Positions 1 to 12,665 of a stretch of DNA of 64,000 bases are shown piece by piece. The position numbers and the translations under genes are program-made. Origin of the DNA: Maratus speciosus (lineage: Eukaryota; Arthropoda; Arachnida; Araneae; Salticidae); the NCBI GenBank assembly GCA_963932465.1, contig OZ010796.1, forward strand, positions 73,969,974 through 74,033,973, read 5' to 3'. Position 1 is the stretch's first letter; each line of letters starts with the position of its first letter. The notes beneath the pieces were generated by a model. It worked only from the letters and a program-made list of their open reading frames with translations. It was not told where the DNA came from and searched no databases.

Positions 1-2829
1 TTTTTGTATCGGGTATTTTTCGGTTATTAGAAAGAAAGTTATCATAAATTGTAAAAGTTCACTGAACGTGAAAAGAAAAGAATATTTTATAAGAATACTC
101 TACTTTTTCGTGTAAAATATCGATAGTTTTTGTATTATGTAGCAAACTTTAAAATATTCCTTAAATGGAACTATTTATGCTAAATTTTATTTATTATTAT
201 ATGATGGGGTGAAAAATGAGCTGGAAAAATTTATTAGAATCTGATAATTAGGAATGCACATGGAACATTTCAAATTTCATAATAGTGCGAAATTTTCAAT
301 TATCAGAAAACAGTGTTTAAATTACGCATACATATTTAAAACTATATTTTGTAAGTTAAACTATAATATACTAATCAAACATCATTTACTATACATATAC
401 ATGTATATTTAAATAAAACTTAATTGACTTTATTCGTAAAAACTGAAAAAATCGATTTTTTAATCGAATTTGATATTTTTCGGTGTCTACTGTCTCCTTA
501 AGGTCAAATATATTTTTAATATAAAAATATATTTAAAATAAATCGAAGGTTTCTCATATGAAATCGTTGATAGCCCGTGTCATTTGAAAATTCACTTAAG
601 CTCCAAATCAGATGTTCAAAGTTTAGAAACTAATAGTAGAAACTAGAAAAAGTATTTTGTAAATATTTTTCACTGAAACTTTATATTTTGATTTGCAAAA
701 TGAAACGTGTAAACCGATTCCCCCAAAACACATTTCCTTCCCTCAGCGTTTTTTTTTCTTTCTTTTTGTCATTTTTTCTTCCTCAACAGCTGCCTAACCT
801 GATTCTTTGTACATCCGGATGAAAGAAAAAATGTGGGAAATAACATGATCCACAACTTCTTAAGATTTCTATAAAATGGGATGTTTCAACTTTATAGCGC
901 AGTCCAGGGCGCAGTCCTGTTTGACTTTCAAATTCTTTTTTTTTTATTTATTAAAATGAAAAAAAAATTATGGTGTCTGTCTTTTAGTGTATGAAATTAA
1001 AAGAAATGTATAATGATATATAAGAATCGACCGAAAAATGTTTTTAAGACCGAAGCCGAATTTCGGTTATCTTCCTATTTTCGGCCGAAAGCGAAAATTT
1101 ACCCCCAAAAATTTTTTAACCCATTTATACCTGAATTTTTGTTTTCTCAAATTTGTTGGTAAAATCACTTTAAAATGTTTCAAAATGAACTGGAAAAATA
1201 CTAAAAAAAACTTACGCTAAAATATTTTTGTATTTATTTGATAAAATGTAAACGTACTAAATATGGGAATATCTATATGTGGAAAAATGCATAATTACCT
1301 TTTGTCTAAATTTATATAAATTAAGCTTTTAAATTGTATGTTATTATATACTATAATTAGTATTTTTATGAACTATTAAAAAATATATTTATTTCTTTAC
1401 AGAGCTCTTTACATATTAATAATAACATTACATATTATTAATAAATTAAGAATAATCGTATTTGAGGCCAAAAAAAACCAATTTATTTTTAAATCATCTT
1501 GAAAGGGACTTTACATAAATAACTGTCCCCTAAATGGCTAATAGAAATAGGTGCCCATTTGCGCCTAGTGCCCTAGATTTTGTACGTTACAAACAGGCAT
1601 GAAAAATAGGCTTGAACGTATAATTTCGCAATTTAAAAAAATACGTATTTCAAAGGAGTCTACAAGCTAAGATTGATTTATTTATTTGGATCCTTGATGC
1701 AAAAAATACAAATAAACTTACTTTTTACATTTCGCTATCTTGAAAAATCTATAAACTCAGAAAAAAGGCCTTCATATAACAAAACACAGGCAAATAAATA
1801 TCAAAATTATGCTGTCATCTCTCGGTAATAGATAGACATTTACAGACAATTACTTCATACAATATTCGTGTTGTAAAGAAGAAGACAATTATAAAAATTT
1901 ATTAAAATTCGAAACGTCCCAAAAATAGGACGCTAGGCATAAATTGGTTAAGTAATTAATACAAACATAAATATACTTAATTACTAATTATACGTGTTTA
2001 TTAAATATACATAGTTATTAATTCTTTATATGTGTTGTGTGGTCCAAGTTGGCTGTCTGTACCACTGAACAAAACTTTTTATTTTCATATGAAATAAAAT
2101 GTAATGAAATCATCAACGACACAGAATGATTTTCTAATTACACGAATTTCATACAATTAAAAAATGTTTAAGTATACAAACCTCGATATTGATTTTTGTA
2201 AATGATCAAAATGATCATGCTGTACTAGAATTTTCTCAGAGTATTTGAAACGCTTCTGCGGTTTCAAACTAAAAAAAATTCTATTGCTATTAAGTCATTT
2301 TCTTTTAATGAACACGTGGAAAGAGTCTTCAAAGTTGAGTCCTATATGCCTTACACGCTTTATAATTTGCACTCACGTCTGGAGTCTGTCATGACTGATC
2401 ATTTTAAACAGTGAAGTTCATGGCAATAAATAAAGAGTCTCATTGGAGCCGATACAACTCAAATCAATGAGTCATGTTGAAAATTTCCGAAAGAAGAAAT
2501 TTTTGAAATACAAATAGTTGCAGTCGAGTTTCGGAATTTCTACAGCATTTTCGCTGAAAACAAATTTTCGGCAAAAGTCTAATTTTGTGCCGAAAATGAG
2601 GCCGAATTTTTAGTCGTTCTCTATTTCTAATCATCTTTTGCGCAATCTGTGACCCTTCTCTACGAGGAGGTGAAATAAGAATGCATTCAAAGGGAAACAA
2701 AAGGACATTTACGGTAAAAAAAGGAAAGAAAGACGCCACGTGAAATATGCTCTAAAAGCTATTATGTAGCTGATCAGAGGGTTTAATTTGCTTAACCTAT
2801 ATTTTACAATGTAAGGAAGGGTAAAATGT
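1..2829. other. AT-rich DNA without recognisable genes
   Basis: I see no coding region, RNA gene or bounded transposon here. The stretch is AT-rich, with a pyrimidine-rich tract near 745-790. Short cggccgaaa-type motifs recur near 1030-1110 and 2560-2610 and hint at decayed repeats. The small ORFs have no family signature and are what this base composition gives by chance. Confidence 0.6.
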
Positions 2830-3324
2830 TTAACCCTTTATCTACTGACGGTACTTATAAGTATCATTAAATTAACTTGTTATAAAATTCTTTTAATACA
2901 TCGATTAGTTATAATACAGTTTAGAATGTGTTATAGATACATTACTTTATCCAAAAGCATTATGGGTTACACAAAACAATTTTTTTTAAAGGATGAATTC
3001 TTTTGCCTTTGCATCTTTTCAGCTTTCTTGGCGTTAGGGGGGGGGGGGGGGGGGTTCAATTCGGAAATATTTCAATATTTTTATTGTAAGAACATATTTG
3101 TACATTTCCCAATTCTACAAAATACTAAGAAAAATATTTAAAATAAAAGATTTGAGTGGGCTTAAAAATAGTGCACAAAATCCCTATAAATTCAAATTGA
3201 ATAAATCCTTCTAAAATCCATTAAATGATTATGTAAATCTTCTAATGTAGTTTAAACAATTCACGAAAAATGCTTTAGAAGATAAAATTTTGATAAATTC
3301 ATAATTCAGTACATAAAGGGTTAA
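2830..3324. mobile_element. TTAA-flanked MITE (piggyBac-like), copy 1
   Basis: The element is bounded by TTAA on both sides. The left end reads TTAACCCTTTATCTACTGA and the right end is its near-complement, TACATAAAGGGTTAA. A TTAA target with a CCCTT-type terminus is typical of piggyBac superfamily MITEs. At about 495 bp it cannot encode a transposase. It contains an 18-base poly-G run at 3037-3054. Related ends occur at 21586-22119, 24149-24654 and 44752-45310. Confidence 0.7.
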
Positions 3325-3881
3325 ACACACATTTGACCACATATAGAAAAAAAAGGTTATTATAGACTAATGATACAACAAATATAAATATTAAATTCAA
3401 AAACTCATAAAATTTTTATTGGTTTTCTTTTTAAAAACTGTCCTTTAGGTAGGAAAATGGTATAATAAACTACTCTAAAGTCTACATCTATTTTGCAATG
3501 ACTCGGAAATATTTAGTTTCATTCAGCAATTATAACGTCATGATTCAATTTGAAAAGAATTTTGACGTTTTTTCCCCCACAGTCATTTAATTAAAAAAAA
3601 TAAAAAATATCATCAGATAAAATAATAAAAATTAGCCAACTTCAAAAATCTAAAAAAAGGAAATATTATAACTGAACTTAAGTAGAAGTTGTCAATTTTA
3701 AAGTAGCGGATCAAAAATACCTAAAAGTTATATTTTTAAAAATTCTATATATATGAGAATGTCGTATGCACTATATCACCGGACACTTTCAATTTTAGAC
3801 ATTTTGTCGAATATTTAAATATATACTTGTCGGATTCTTCTGGAATTTAAGGATTATAAAGAATCTGTTTGACCTCATATT
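3325..3881. other. Unassigned AT-rich spacer
   Basis: No gene or bounded repeat is visible between the TTAA element and the foldback element downstream. Confidence 0.5.
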
Positions 3882-4913
3882 TATCAACGTCGATTTGATG
3901 AGGGGGTCAACAAAAAATTGAAAAATATTTGGAATCACCTTGTAAAATAAAAATGCACGATATGATCTATCGCTACAACATATAAATATGTGAATATTGT
4001 ACAATATGTGTTCTCATTTGTGTAAGAAGTGCACGTATATTCATGAAGATATAGCGTTTTTTTAAGTAAAAAAAATTCTTGCATGTTTTTTGTTTATATC
4101 ATGCAGAATTTTCAACCAAATTAAACGCCAGTTTCAGAAAATTTGACAAAATGTAGTAGAAACAATATCGTACAATTGGAATATATTAAATATTTGTTGA
4201 AATATGAGCAGTTGTATGAAATACATTTTATCTGCGCATGCGCGAATAACAAAGTTTTTTTTTCAGGATTTAAAAGTCAATTCTATGGCGAAACTCCTAT
4301 AAAAAATCCAGACAAATCGTTAAAAGTCAGAAAGATATCGGCGATAGAGTGAGCTGATTTTTAGTTGCTCTCGAAAAGCAGCTGAATGATAAGGGATTTT
4401 CCATAAACTGCCATTTTAAATTTTTATTTATTTTTTAATTTCCATTTTTCATTGGTACTTTAGTTCTCATAAAATCAACAGAACGAGCCTATTCCAAGCA
4501 AAAAATGTATCAATATCGAAGCATTTGTTCGAAATCAACTCATTGACATTCATTAAATACTAACTCCTTTGCTGAAAGTCAGTTAATAAAAATATGACAA
4601 TTTACGGAAAATCCCCTATCATTCAGCTGGCTTTAGAGAGCAACTAAAAATCAACTCACTCTATCTCCGATATCTTTCTGACTTTTCACGATATTTGTCT
4701 GGATTTTTTAAATGAGTTGTTCCATAGGGTTGAGTATTAAATCATGAAATAAAAAATCTTTATTATTATTTGTTATAAATATTTCATACAACTGCTCATA
4801 TTTCATCAAATATTTAATATATTTATATTCCTATTGCACTATATTGTTTCGACTACATTTTTGCCAAATTTTCTGAAACTGGCGTTTAATTTGGTTGAAA
4901 ACCCTGCATGATA

Positions 4914-6175
4914 CGAGGGTTACTCTGAAATTATTGAGATACGCGCAGACGAGAATTTACAAAATAAAAATAACGGTTTAATTTTAAAATACAAAGTATT
5001 TTAACACAGCAGACGATTTTTTACTGACTTACTTCAACTTGTTTAGCGTAGAATAAATTTTAAACAGAAGAGAAAATGGAGTTGGCGCGAGATCATTTTC
5101 GCGCTATGATTTTCTACGATTTTAAAGCAGGATTAAAACAAGAAGAATGCGTTCAACGGTTGAATTAGCATTTGGTGATAAATCTCCAGCTCGTGCTACT
5201 GTATTCAGATGGTTTAAAGAATTTAGCAGAGGTCACAATTTTCTTCAGGATGAAGAACACACCGGAAGGCCGCCGTCGGCAGTAATCCCGGATGATGTGT
5301 CTGCCATAGGAAAAATGTTAATGGACGATAATCGCTGTACCTATCAAATGATACAGAAGGAACTTAACATTGGATCCGCAGCCATACACAATTATTCATC
5401 AAGAATCGCATATGAAAAAAGTAGTTTGCCGTTGGGTTCCCCATAATCTAACTGAGCACCATAAAGAGGAGCGTGTCAGAATCAGTAAAAAAAACTCTTA
5501 AATTACTAAATGATGGTGGCCACAGCATCATTTCTAAATTTGTAACGGGTGATGAAACGTACATACCGTTTTTTGACGTTCTAACACGTCAAGAAAGCAA
5601 AGTATGGGTCTTTGAAGATGATCCCACGCCGACAATGGTGAAAAGACAACGCGCACTGAAAAAAGTGATGTATGCCGTTTTCTCCAGAAGTACGGGATTG
5701 GTCAAAGCCATCAAGTTGGATGGACAGAAGACAGTAACAGCAATCTGGTATACCACTAAATGTCTTCCAGAAATTCTACAAGAAGTGAATGTTAAGGGAC
5801 TAAAGCTTCACCATGACAATGGATCTTCACATACAGCCGGATTAACAGTTGAGTTTCTTAAACAAAAACGAATTAAAGTGATAGAACATCCGCTGTATTC
5901 ATCTGATCTAGCTATGTGTGACTTTTGGTTATTCTTTAATCTAAAAAAAAACTTACGTGGACGTCGTTTTCATTCACAAGAAGAGATTGATGTGGCTATA
6001 AATGCATTTTTTTCATATATTCCAAGAAATGGATGGCTTGAGGCATTTTATCTGTGGAAAATTCGTCTACAAAAGTGCATTGATGCTGGAGAAGACTACT
6101 TTGAACACACCTAAAATTTTGTAAGTATAACTTTAAAAACCTAGTTGTATCTCAAAAATTTCAGAGTGACCCTCG
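4914..6175 (+). mobile_element. mariner transposon, complete ends
   Basis: The 1262-bp element is flanked by TA at 4912-4913 and 6176-6177. Its inverted ends begin CGAGGGTTACTCTGAAA on the left and CGAGGGTCACTCTGAAA as the complement of the right, and stay similar for about 29 bp. Length, TA target and the encoded transposase all fit the mariner family. It sits in the right arm of the foldback element, so it is the younger of the two. Confidence 0.95.
5076..6114 (+). pseudogene. mariner transposase (SETMAR type), frameshifted
   Basis: This encoded a DD34D transposase of the mariner family, which binds the element's inverted repeats and cuts and pastes it at TA. The start used here is the ATG at 5076 (MELARDHFRAMIFYDF). 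That frame hits a stop near 5166, while the correct continuation (AFGDKSPARATVFRWF, helix-turn-helix region) is in another frame, so there is an indel near 5150-5160. A second break falls near 5395-5470, after NIGSAAIH. The long C-terminal part (5473-6114) keeps all three catalytic aspartates: TGDET, HHDNGSSHT, and CDFW, with 34 residues between the second and third. The usual YSPD motif is YSSD here. The protein ends YFEHT, as this group normally does. The reading frame is dead but only lightly decayed, which suggests a fairly recent insertion. Confidence 0.93.
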
Positions 6176-6415
6176 TATAAGCAAGAAACATGCAAGATTT
6201 TTTTTAACTTTAAAAAAAAAACCGCTATCTCCATGAATATACGTGTTATTCTTGCACAAATAAATACACATATATTATACAATATTCACCTATTTCTATG
6301 CTGTAGCGATAGATCATTTAGTGCATGTTATTTTACAAGGTGTTCACAAGTATTATTTTTCTTTGATTTTTTGTTGGTCCTTTAATTGTCCTCCTTATCA
6401 AAGCGACGTTGATGT

Positions 6416-6802
6416 ACAGAGTGCATCTGAAATGTTCCAACAAACTTAGGGGGATGATAGTACTCATCAAGATGAACAAAAAATGCAATGGAACATAGGG
6501 TCGCAAATCACTTATTGAGTCACCAATACAAGGTGTTTCACCCTAACTAAAGTCGGCTTGTCGGTCATAATTTTGTGAAAAATTAAAATTTGCAATAAAA
6601 ATGTAACGATAGGTACCTTATTTTGTATGAAATGGGATAACATCACAAAAAATGTGGTAGAATTTTCCATTATACAAGCCAGCAGTATGCATTGGACGCT
6701 CCCCATTTTGGACTGTGATTTTCAGTTCATACGGTATCATCGATTGTGTGAGTACCCTGTTTCTCCAGAACTTTTTGTGATGTTATCACTTTTCATATAG
6801 AA
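6416..6802 (-). repeat. Partial copy of the GGTGTTCCAAAATTCGAC repeat family
   Basis: This stretch matches parts of the element at 32325-33361. Both share CAGTTCATACGGTATCATCG, a strand with ATTGAGTCAC followed by a GGTGTTTCA motif, and CCAGAACTTTT before a run of TGATGTTAT. Only one half is present, and no closing terminus was found. Confidence 0.6.
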
Positions 6803-6810
6803 TCCTTTTT

Positions 6811-9640
6811 AGGTGCGTTCGTAATTATATAAGTACGTAGCACCTAGAGTCGTCATCTGGTCCGTCTGTCCGCATAGAACAGCGTAAAAAATACCCAACC
6901 GAATGGTTTGAAATTGAATACATAGAATCGCTGCAGAATGGTGCCGAGTCCTTTCAAATTTTATGAAAATCGAATCAAAACTTAGAAAGATATGAATAAA
7001 ACTTTTCTTCATTCTATTCAGTCCTATCCTACGTCATGAATTCAATGATATTCCATGAAAGGTTATGATTCTAGGTTGCCAGGGTGATGACGTCCTATTT
7101 ATGATGGAGTCCTATTATTTCCGTAGGACTGAATTTAATCTATGGGAACGTCCATTGTTACTCTTGTGACCATCAGAGGAAATTTCCATATATATTTCCT
7201 ATTCTTTTATTACAAAATATATTTAGGATAAATTTTTGATGCAATCACTTAAAAATACATGTGCTCTACTTTCATAAACCATATGCAATTTCTAGCAAAA
7301 AGCATTTTACCTGCCTATATAATAAATGAAAATTTTGTTACTCTTGCGACCACAAAAAAATGCAATTTTCAAAAATTGTGTTTGACGCAGAAATTCTGTG
7401 AATTATGTGACACTATAGAAATAAAATTTTCAGAATATAGCAGAGTAATGATATCTTTTTAAAAAGGATTAATCATTCAACTCATCTGATAACACATGTA
7501 TTAGTTACATTTGATTTTCCAATATGCTAAGTGTTACTCTTGTGGCATTTTGTCCATAAGGAAATTTTAGCAAACATTCATTTTAAATTCTGCAAAATAC
7601 TGATTAAATTATGTTTTGACAAACTTATTTTTCCATACACAACAACTTTTTATGCTGGTTAAAGTTTAAAATAACATAAAAGGATGTAAAAAATTGTAAA
7701 ATTAGATTTTGTAAAGTTTTCAAGTATTTATCAATCTGGGAGCATTAATGTCAACCACATTTTGATTTTTTTGTATCAAATAATGTGGTCAACAGATTCA
7801 CTCTTGAAAATTACTTCTGAGCTTCATTGCTCTAAATACTTTATTTGACAGTCATCATCTAATAATTCAGTAATAATACCATGAAACTTTAAATCATTAT
7901 ATTTTACTCATCGCATCCACATAGCAATCTGCCAGTTTATGCTACTGAACAAAATTAATTATTGTCTTCATTATCAATAATATAATTTGCAACTTCTCCT
8001 ATATCTTTATTTATTTAGTGAAATGTAAATTCTTTGTACGAATCATGTTATATGAATGGTTTGTAGTAGATAGTGTCATTTTTCATAGTTTTAACAACTT
8101 GTATTTGTTGAATGGCCTTCCCTGGTGGTATTTTCTCTCAAAATAATGAAACGTTGTTTTATTTCTTCATCTGACACACGGAGTATGATTACTTATTTTT
8201 TCCATGAGCAATTTTAACAAAATAAGCAGTATTCCTTAGAATTGCTTTTTTAGTACGCACTTCATTCAAGATATATCATTATACAACATCACAAAATAAA
8301 TCTACAGCAGCTATACCAGGAGTATTTTAAAAACAAATATGCCCAATTAAGTTAATTGAGAAAGAAGTCTGATTCGCTGCAGGCATATTTGCATAGTGAT
8401 ATTTTTGTTTAAATTGGAAAGCACAACCATCATATAAAAAAGCAAAGCAGATACACTTTAGGAAAATACAAATTCCTTTAAAGGTGCTATGTTGAAATTT
8501 TACATACTACAATTTTTGGCGCTTAGCAGAATTTTGCCTGCTCTTTAAAACAATATCGTGTATAAAAAGCAATATTAAAATCTTTCCTTTAAAAATATAC
8601 TATCAGAACCCTTTCCATAAGAGTTACTATAAGAATCTCTGTAGAAATACAGCAGAATTTATTAAACGAAGCCTTACAAAGCCTATAAAATATCTGATCA
8701 AGACCATGTACTTCGAACCAAAAGAAAGCACACAAAAATGACACGAGTGGTGTTGTTTTAATCTCTCTTTAATTACTTGTCATGATTATTTTATAATCTT
8801 AAGTAACAACAAAAATGAATAAAAAATAAATCCACCCATAAAAAATAACCACTAATAAAGGTAATTTATCTTCCTTAAAATTTACAAAATAACCTTAATT
8901 GTGGCTAAAACTATTTCAAGTACTGTTCTAATAATGGTGAAACCAACTAAACATTAAGCATTCTGTTTGTTTTGATTGTAACGCAGTTTTATGTCAAACT
9001 ATGAACAAAAGTGTTGTGTGTTACTCTTGTCACAACACCCCAGAGCATATTCCATGCATAGCATAAACAAAATATTTATTATAAAATCTGTCTTATACCT
9101 CGAAATTGGAGAATTAGAAGTTTTGGGTAAAAAATTTAAGTAGTTTTTATAAAAATTAAAACTTTAATATGTTTTCTGTTACTCTTGTGACATTTAATTA
9201 TCAACTAATAAATAAAGTTAAAATTGCATTTAATACCTTAGATAAAACCTTTTAAATCTGTAGATCTGACGGATGTAATAATAGTTTGTTATATTCAATG
9301 CATAATAATTTCATTTAATGAACAGAAGTAAAAAAAAAAAAAAAAAAAAACATGCAACTCAATTAGTGGATTTTTATGCTCAACTGTAAATGAATTTTAA
9401 TAGTACTGATAGTTTCCAGATCAGTTTCAGTGTAGACTTACTCTTATAAAATTAAAACTTACAAATTCCTATACAGCAACTCTTTAGCTTTAAATTGATG
9501 TATGATACTTATATTTCCGTTTAAAATAATGTTTCATCAAAAATTTTCTATTGCCGTGGACGTTCCCCTGTACAATCGTAATAAATTTTGTATTCCTGCA
9601 TTTGCCACGTTTGACATACAATTTCCGACTTGTTATTGAT
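6811..9640 (+). mobile_element. AGGTGCGTTCG repeat, copy H1, split by a 2.4-kb element
   Basis: The left part (6811-7143) matches copies H2 (23213-23892) and H3 (57091-57500), including GTACGTAGCACCTAGAGTCG and AATGGTTTGAAATTGAAT. The match resumes after 9567 with AATCGTAATAAATTTTGTAT and the flanking motif ACAATTTCCGACTTGT. About 80 bp before the expected right terminus is missing, so the right TACGAACGCACCT end is lost. The gap holds the element at 7144-9567. Confidence 0.7.
7144..9567 (+). mobile_element. 2.4-kb element with repeated GTTACTCTTGTGAC motifs
   Basis: The element interrupts repeat H1. It begins GGGAACGTCCA at 7144 and ends with the exact complement TGGACGTTCCC at 9557-9567. 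Five direct copies of GTTACTCTTGTGAC or close variants lie at 7157, 7337, 7533, 9020 and 9178, three near the left end and two near the right. The interior is AT-rich with a poly-A run near 9331-9350. I recognise no transposase fragment. A target-site duplication is not clean. The superfamily is unknown. Confidence 0.65.
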
Positions 9641-10071
9641 ATAACCGTGTAAGAATATCTCAAAGATTTATAAAATACTCAAATCAAAAAATAAATTCCC
9701 TTAATTTTCTGTAGCTACTTATTGTTTTATTTTAATACGAAATTTCTTTTTTAATTTAATCTTTTTTTTATATGTAATGATCTCATGTATTGGCATTGAT
9801 TGTTTAACTATATAGAAAAGATAACAGTGCATTTTCTTTCAGGCAAGAAAAAAGGGTCTCCCTTCTTGCGTGTATGGGTCAGTTTTAGCATCTAGTCATC
9901 TCATGTGTGTCTTGTTCTATCCATTGTCTTGTCGAGACGTAAGTTAATCAAATATTTACATTTTTTGCAATACATTTGGAAATAATCATGCGGAAAAATT
10001 TGCAATCTATGTTCTTCAGGTACTACAATTTGATTGCACTTGGATGGGGACAAAATTCTAGGTTGGATATA
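9641..10071. other. Unassigned spacer
   Basis: No gene or bounded repeat recognised. Confidence 0.45.
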
Positions 10072-11984
10072 TTAAGGATGTTCTCAAATCCAAAAAGGCA
10101 ACTTTCTGACATAAGTTTTAATTTATTTTTGTTCGAAAATGCATGAAATTAGCTGGTGTTGTTGTTCAGAATTTATGTAATTGAGCTGGTTTTTTTTTTT
10201 CATTTTTTTGCAAACGCAATTTATCTTTCAGAAAATAGTGTCCAAGTGGGCGTTTTGAACCGAATTTCCGCGCGAACGAAGAAAAAGCACTCATAGTCCA
10301 GGCAAAAGGGAATTTTACATAGCAAAATTAATGGTAGTTCTGGAAATCGGCTTACTTTGTTTTCTAGGTCGCTGAATCCGAATTTGTAACTTCCCACCAA
10401 AATTTCTCCCGGCAACCCCCCCCCCCCAAATTTTGGTAAAAAGCCCTCCAAGAAAGGTTTTTATTAAAAAAATGATTTTTTTTATTGTTTTAAGGGAAAA
10501 GTATCTAGAAATTCAGAAAGTAGACAAAATTTGCAACAAATTAGATATATGACATTATAACTTAGGATGAAGGGGAAGGGGGGATCTGCCTCGGAACATG
10601 CGCGCGGTGCTGCGTGGACTAAGATGCGCAATTCCACTTAACCACTCACACGATTACATTCGCCGTCCCATCTCCCATCCCAACTTTCCTTATAAGGTTT
10701 ACTTTAAGTTTTTTGGGTCGCTGAATCCGAATTTTTAACTTACCCCCAAATTCCCCCCCCCCCCCGAAACCCCCCCAAAATAGTTGTTATTAACTTAAAT
10801 TTCTTATTGTTTGAGGGGAAAAGCATTACGAAATTCAGAAACTAGAAAAAGTTTGCAATAAATAGGATATATGACAATATGACGTAGGATAAACGGGGAG
10901 AGAGGTAGCTGCCTTGGAACATTCCCCGCGCGCTTTTCTCAAAAACCAAATTTTTCAAAAAATCAATTTTTTGGGAGGGTTGCCGGGTGAAATTTTGGTC
11001 GGAAGTTACAAATTCGGATTCAGCGACCCAAAAAACATAAAGTGAGTCGAAATCCAGAACTAGTATTAATTTTGCCAGGTAAAATCCCTTATTGCCTGGA
11101 CTTCATAACTTAGTGCACGTAGCGCCGCAGTGCATGTTCAGAGGCAGCCCTCCCCCTCCCCTTTCATCCTACGTCAAAATGTCATATATCCTATTTGTTG
11201 CAAATTTTGTTTAGTTTCTGAATTTGGTAATGCTTTTCCCCTAAGACAATTAAAAATTTAAGTTGAAAACAACTATTTGGGGGAGGGTTTTCGGGGAGGA
11301 AAAGTTTGGGGGGAAGTTAAAAATTCGGATTCAGCGGCCCAAAAAACTTAAAGTAAACCTTTAGAGAAAGTTCGGAGGGGAGATGGGAGGGCTAATGTAA
11401 ACGTGTGAGTGGTTAAGTGGAATTGCGCAATTTAGTTTACGCAGCACCGCGCGCATATTCCGAGGCAGATCCCCCCTTCCCCTTCATCCTAAGTCATAAT
11501 GTCATATATCTAATTGTTGCAAATTTTGTCTACTTTCTGAATTTCTTGCTACGTTTCCCCTAAAACAATAAAAAATGTTCTTTTTTTAATAAAAACCTTT
11601 TTTGGGTGGCATTTTACCAAAATTTGGGGGGGGGGGGTTGCCGGGGGAAATTTTGATGGGAAGTTAAAAGTTCGGATTCAGCGACCCCAAAAACATATAG
11701 TAAGTCTTTTTCCAGAACTACCATGAATTTTGCTAGGTAGAGCCCCTACGGTCTCTATTGCCTGGACTATCAAGAGCGGGCGAAAACCGTGTTTCTCACG
11801 TGATCAAATTTTCTTATAACTCAATAGGTAATGGATTGATTAAAAAATGGAAAAAACAGTTTCATTCCAAATCGCTTCCATGGCCAGGCTTTCCAATTTT
11901 ATACCTCTCCGTTAAAAAATGAATTTCTAAATGTGGCAAAACGTTTTGCGCTTTTTTGAGCAGAGCAGTTAAGAACAGCCTTAA
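10072..11984. mobile_element. TTAA-flanked family G, copy G1, split by a palindrome
   Basis: TTAA lies at both ends (10072-10075 and 11981-11984). The left end AAGGATGTTCTCAAATCC and the right AAGAACAGCCTTAA are inverted. The interior is homologous to the copies at 42381-42791 and 43837-44242, including GTTTTGAACCGAATTTCCG and the TCACGTGA segment. The palindromic element at 10293-11770 lies between those two conserved segments. TTAA targets suggest piggyBac-like mobilisation, but no protein is present. Confidence 0.7.
10293..11770. mobile_element. 1.5-kb GC-rich palindromic foldback element
   Basis: The ends are the perfect 13-bp inverted pair ATAGTCCAGGCAA and TTGCCTGGACTAT. The two arms are inverted copies around about 11010. 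Within each arm, the block GGTCGCTGAATCCGAATTT followed by poly-C is repeated: on the + strand near 10370 and 10710, and on the - strand near 11020, 11330 and 11680. Blocks such as GGATCTGCCTCGGAACAT also occur in both orientations. A copy of the CCTGGACT terminus near 11095 suggests that copies of the family have inserted into each other. Confidence 0.75.
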
Positions 11985-12310
11985 GGGTGTATTCGAAAAA
12001 ATATTTTCCGACCCTCAACAGCTCGAAATTTTCTGAGACATTTTCAGACTCATTTTTAAAAGTAAAAACATTAAACTTGCCGAGGTGATTTTTGAAGAGA
12101 TGTATAAGAGGCCGTGCAATTTCCTTTTTCGCTATATTAATTAGAATTTTATTTTTAAACAATTATTTTCTCAGTATGACCATTTTTAGGTAGCTTTCAT
12201 TACAAAAAGCTACCTATTGCAGCCGTTCGGAGGAAAGCGATTTCAAAAAATTTTGGTATATTTTCATCGATCATGACCCCCAGACCCCGAAACCACCCTC
12301 CGTTCAAAAT

Positions 12311-12339
12311 TGATATATATATATATAATATATATATAT

Positions 12340-12400
<61 letters not shown>
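12311..12400. repeat. (TA)n microsatellite of element A
   Basis: About 90 bases of near-pure TA lie just after the conserved CCCTCCGTTCAAAATTGA. The same slot in copies B, C, D and E holds a TA run of different length. Two overlapping ORFs here that give poly-Tyr/Ile are artefacts of the repeat. Confidence 0.9.
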
Positions 12401-12401
<1 letters not shown>

Positions 12402-12665
12402 GACCTGTGTCACACTGTAACTCTCGTAATTATGAACCGATTTCGATGTAATTCGGTGTGTACATAGTACATACCAATGTCTCGACCGAGTTTGTTGGCC
12501 AGCTTCATCCGCCATTTTGTTTAAAAATGGCGGCCATTTAAATTTTTAAGAAAAATTTAAATTTGAAACCAAAAAATTGAAAATGGAAAAATATTTTTTT
12601 TTTCTTATGTATTTGACCTTTATACAAAGATTTCGGAGCAGTTTTTGTTTCGTCTATATCTTAAA

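Larger units (their letters stand above)
3882..6413. mobile_element. Foldback element with ~530-bp arms, split by a mariner
   Basis: The left arm (3882-4408) reappears inverted as 4601-4911 plus 6178-6413, around a loop of about 190 bp. Examples: the motif AATTAAACGCCAGTTTCAG near 4120 is complemented near 4880, and ATCTATCGCTACA near 3966 is complemented near 6307. The outer ends share TCAACGTCG. The right arm is interrupted exactly at a TA by the mariner at 4914-6175. No coding capacity was recognised. The superfamily is unknown. Confidence 0.75.
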
